A stretch of DNA of 64,000 nt. Source: Conus ventricosus. Its lineage: Eukaryota > Mollusca > Gastropoda > Neogastropoda > Conidae. Shown here piece by piece: positions 60,746-64,000 of the stretch. The position numbers and the translations under genes are program-made. Below the pieces are notes generated by a model, which worked only from the letters and a program-made list of their open reading frames with translations, was not told the origin of the DNA and did not search any database. The stretch lies in assembly GCA_018398815.1 (NCBI GenBank), contig CM031595.1, positions 43,951,367-44,015,366 on the forward strand, given 5' to 3'. Numbering within the stretch: the first letter of the stretch is position 1; each line of letters starts with the position of its first letter.

Positions 60746-63700
60746 TATAATGCCCAAAAAATTTATTGCCCTTTTGGGTTTTGTTTCTTTAAGGTTTTGT
60801 CCGTCTCCCCCGGGCACCAAAAGGATTTTTACACAAAATTTTTTCTTTTTTTTTTCTTCGTTATTAATTGCATTTGCCTGATTTCCCAACCAAAGGGGCA
60901 TTTTTGACAACTTTTGTCCATTAACCGGGAGCATAAAACAAAAAAAAAAATCAAAAGTTAAGGGGTTACCCTAAAAATTTTCCCCTTTAAACCCCCGGCC
61001 CTTTGGGAAATTTTTGGAAAAAGAAGGATGTGTTTCAAATTTGGGGAAAAAAGCAAAAATCATTTATTTTTTTTGGGGTACGATTTCACAAGAAATTAAA
61101 ACGCCGATAACAGCTAAAAGGGGGAAAGGTGTTTTTTTCTCTAAAAACAGTAATAAAGGGGAAGTAGGAAATTTTATTAAAACAAAAATTTTGATTAAAA
61201 ATTTAGAAAAAAACCCAAGGGATAAAAAAAGGAAACCCTAGGGTTTAATTTTTCCTTTTAAATTTACGGGGGAAAACATTAACCCTTATGAATTTTTAGG
61301 GCCCCCGAATAAGACGTTCCTCTTTTTTTCGGGATTACAAAAAAAAAAAAGGGGAAACCTTGGTAATTCAAATATTATTATTGCGGGTGACGGGGGGGGT
61401 TTTTTTGGGTTTTTTCCCCAGCTTTAGATTAAATAACTATAAAAAAAATTAACAACCCCCAAACCGGGGTGAAAATTTAAAAAATGATGTCAAAATTTTG
61501 ACCCTTGTAGATATATGGGGGGTTTTTTAAACCCCAGAATTTCAGATACACTTGGCAAAGGGTTTCAAATCCACCGGGGGAAAAACCCGTTTTAGACTTT
61601 TAAAAATTGCTTCTGAAAGTTTAAAGGGGAAACGTAAGAAAACTCGGGACATTTTTTTTGGATACCGCAGTGACCTTTTGCGGGTTTACGTTGAATTTTT
61701 TTTTAAAAAAACAGGTAAAAAAAATAAAAAGTTTTTGGGAAAAATTTCAATTCAACATTTTTAAAAAGTTTAACACATATGTCAGTCAAAAAATGTAAAA
61801 TAAGAGTTTAAAAAGTAAATATGCGCTGTCCCATATGAAAAGAGAAAACTTAAAACAGTCCCAAAATGTCAAGTTCATTTGTAAATCAGATCAGTTTTTT
61901 TCCCTTGATACCTGTTTAAAGGAAATTAGAGCCAAAAAAATTTAACTCCCGATAATAAAATAAAGACCTAAAAAAGGGAAATGAAAAAAACCTTAAACCC
62001 CAAAATAAAAGCCCCTTGAGAAAAATCTGATCTGAACGAACGACAGAAGGGAAACGATCCACTGTCACGGGGGCCCGAAGATTTTTCCCAAAGATTTCCC
62101 ATAAATAAAAGGGGCCCCAAAGTTTTGGGTTTTTTAGTTCCCCTTGCTGTCAAAGGGGCCCACGACTTTTTCCAAAAATTAAAACCCACCCCCCCCCTTT
62201 TTTTAAATCTGCTCCCTGCGGCTTTTTACAGACCTGGTGGCGGTGCGCTGTTTTGGTTTTCCCAAAGCCCCTTTTTTTAAGTCGGGAAAAAACTTTTGGG
62301 GTCTTCTTTAATTTTGGGCTCAATTTTTTAAAAAGACTCGGGGGAACGTTTAAAAACCCGGTCGGGAACTGCCAAAAACCTTCCCAAAACCCTTGCAACG
62401 GGTGCTGCCACGCATCGCCCTTTTTTTTCCGCGCGGGGCAGCCACCCCCCCATTGCGTCCCCCAAAAAAACGCTCGCGGACGTTTTAACACGGGCATGAC
62501 TAAGACGGGGCAGCACTCGGCCAACGGTACGGGCCCCGCCCGGGACGTTTCCCCGATTTTTTTCAAATTTTATCGCCAAACTTGAAAAATTATTGGTCCA
62601 AACCAATAACCCACGACTAGGGCCCAAAGGACTGAAATCGGTTTTCCCAGCGCTGGGGCCCTTGGTGTGCAGTCCAACGGAAAAAAAAGTCTTAGAAATG
62701 TGCCTAATTTTAGAAGTCTTGGAAAAGCTTCGCCCGTGGGGACATTCCCATGAATGAAAAAAAAAACCCAGTTGGCAAAAAATTGGGAAAATTTTAAAAA
62801 TGGAAGGTTTCCCTTTTGAGTTTCAAAAGAAAGGGGGGAAATTGAAAGGGGGAGAAAAAAAAATAAGTATTTTTTTCTTTTGAAAACAACATTATGTGAT
62901 AAAGATTTTAAAAACTTGTGAAGGCCGACACATTTTTTAATCAGAAACCAATGAAATTTTAGAAAAAACCTAAAACTTTTTTTCAAGAATTTTAAAAGAA
63001 CGTGAATCCCCAAGAAAACAATTGGATAATTTAAAGAAACAAAAAACCAAATTAAAACAAACCCCGAATTGAAAACTTAGGGGGTTTTTATAACAAAAAA
63101 AAAGCAACAGAAAAATTAAGGAATATGCGGAAAGAAAAAAAACCCGGCACAGAGGGTTTTACAGTAAATTTTTTTTCAAATTTTTCGGGAAACAACGGGG
63201 GGTTTTTTTTATCGTTTTTTAAACGAAGTTTTTGAAAAGGGGGAAATGCCAATAAAAAAGGGGGCGTAATAATTTTTAAAACCCAAAGGGGAAAAAACCT
63301 AGGGAAATTCATAATAATTGGGGGCCCAATTTCATTTTTAAAATGAAACCCTAAAAAAAGGGATAAAATGTATGGAAACAAATTTCAAAACTTTTTCCAA
63401 AACTAATACACAAAGATCAGACAGGTTTTAATCTGGGGGGTTTAATTTGGGGGATAACTTAAATTTTGGGTAGATATGATATATTTTTGGATCAAAAAAA
63501 TATAAAGGATTTAAAAAGTTTCCATAGTTTTTGGGAAAAGGTTTTTTAAATTCAGTTAACTAATTACTTGGTAAAACCTTTCAAAAGTTTTGGGTTTTTG
63601 GGTTTGGGAGGATATTTGTAAATGGTTTATTACTTTTTAAAAAAACTTTAAAACCCCCAAGAAAATTTTTTAACGAAAAATTGTCTGAAATTTTTCCCAA

Positions 63701-64000
63701 AAAAAAGAGGGTGCCCAAAGGGGACCCTCTATCCCCATCTATTTGTATTATGTAAAATTTTTAGTTTAAAATCAGAAACGATGGGGAAAAAAGGGGAAAA
63801 AAAATATCAAAAAACAAGTTAAAAGATAAACCAGTTTGCAGATGAACTTTTTTCACTCTAAAAGGGAGAAAAAAAAATTTTACGAAAAACATTCGATTCA
63901 ATTTTCAAATTTGAAAAAAATTTGGGGTTTAAAAATTTAAAATTTTCCCAAAAAAACCTGAAAATGTAGGGTTGGGCCCAAAAAAGGAAGGGATTTCCGA
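58826..64000. other. Poor-quality contig end, no gene seen
   Basis: A GT-rich tract at about 58980-59100, a GA-rich tract at 59150-59260, a T run at about 60092-60121, C runs at about 60450-60490 and a T run at about 60708-60743 are the only definable features. The remainder is AT-rich with inflated homopolymers. No domain, splice pattern or RNA gene was recognised, and ORFs here are not trustworthy. Confidence 0.5.

Overview
The window looks like a draft piece of a repeat-rich animal genome. There are no bacterial-style genes. Instead there are spliced-looking exons with GT/AG boundaries, two different non-LTR retrotransposons, tRNA-related SINE-like sequences, very dense (CT)n/(GA)n/(CA)n microsatellites and kilobase-scale minisatellite arrays. 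A marine invertebrate, perhaps a mollusc, would fit the repeat families, but the sequence does not prove the taxon. Two runs of exactly 1000 N (27836-28835 and 39011-40010) split the scaffold into three contigs: 1-27835, 28836-39010 and 40011-64000.

Contig 1. Positions 1-4360 hold unique sequence, microsatellites, two tRNA-related SINE-like elements and a diverged ~60-bp minisatellite. From ~4840 to ~15900 there is an 11-kb T-poor zone of related minisatellites (33-, 34-, 66/62-, 28- and 66-bp units sharing an ACAGGGACACAGA-like core). Two ~200-bp spacers punctuate it, and a 5'-truncated L2/CR1-type LINE (10705-13452, minus strand) interrupts it between long target-site duplications. 15900-20850 is poor-quality sequence ending in a probable 3'UTR with AATAAA. 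20850-27835 carries G/C runs, microsatellites and a ~2-kb array of 33-bp units.

Contig 2 (28836-39010) repeats contig 1 positions ~19880-27835 almost feature for feature. Contig 3 repeats the start of contig 1: 45221-49240 matches 1-4190, and 56018-58825 matches 4184-6900. These pairs are best explained as uncollapsed haplotypes or recent segmental duplication. Some stretches (15350-20850, 34340-47430, 56600-64000) have inflated homopolymers typical of unpolished long-read consensus, so reading frames there cannot be trusted.

The most interesting object is in contig 3. The copy of the SINE-like body at 49240/56018 is interrupted by 6,777 bp (49241-56017) that is absent from the contig 1 copy. 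The insert has perfect 20-bp terminal inverted repeats beginning CAGGG, a 7- or 8-bp target-site duplication, matching subterminal motifs at both ends, and two inward-facing spliced genes. The minus-strand gene at the right end encodes a THAP-type zinc-finger domain, now broken by frameshifts and joined in phase to a second exon. The plus-strand gene at the left end encodes a short unrecognised protein. A decayed RTE-type LINE (51545-54765) is nested inside. This is a cut-and-paste DNA transposon of the P or hAT type, caught next to its own empty site.
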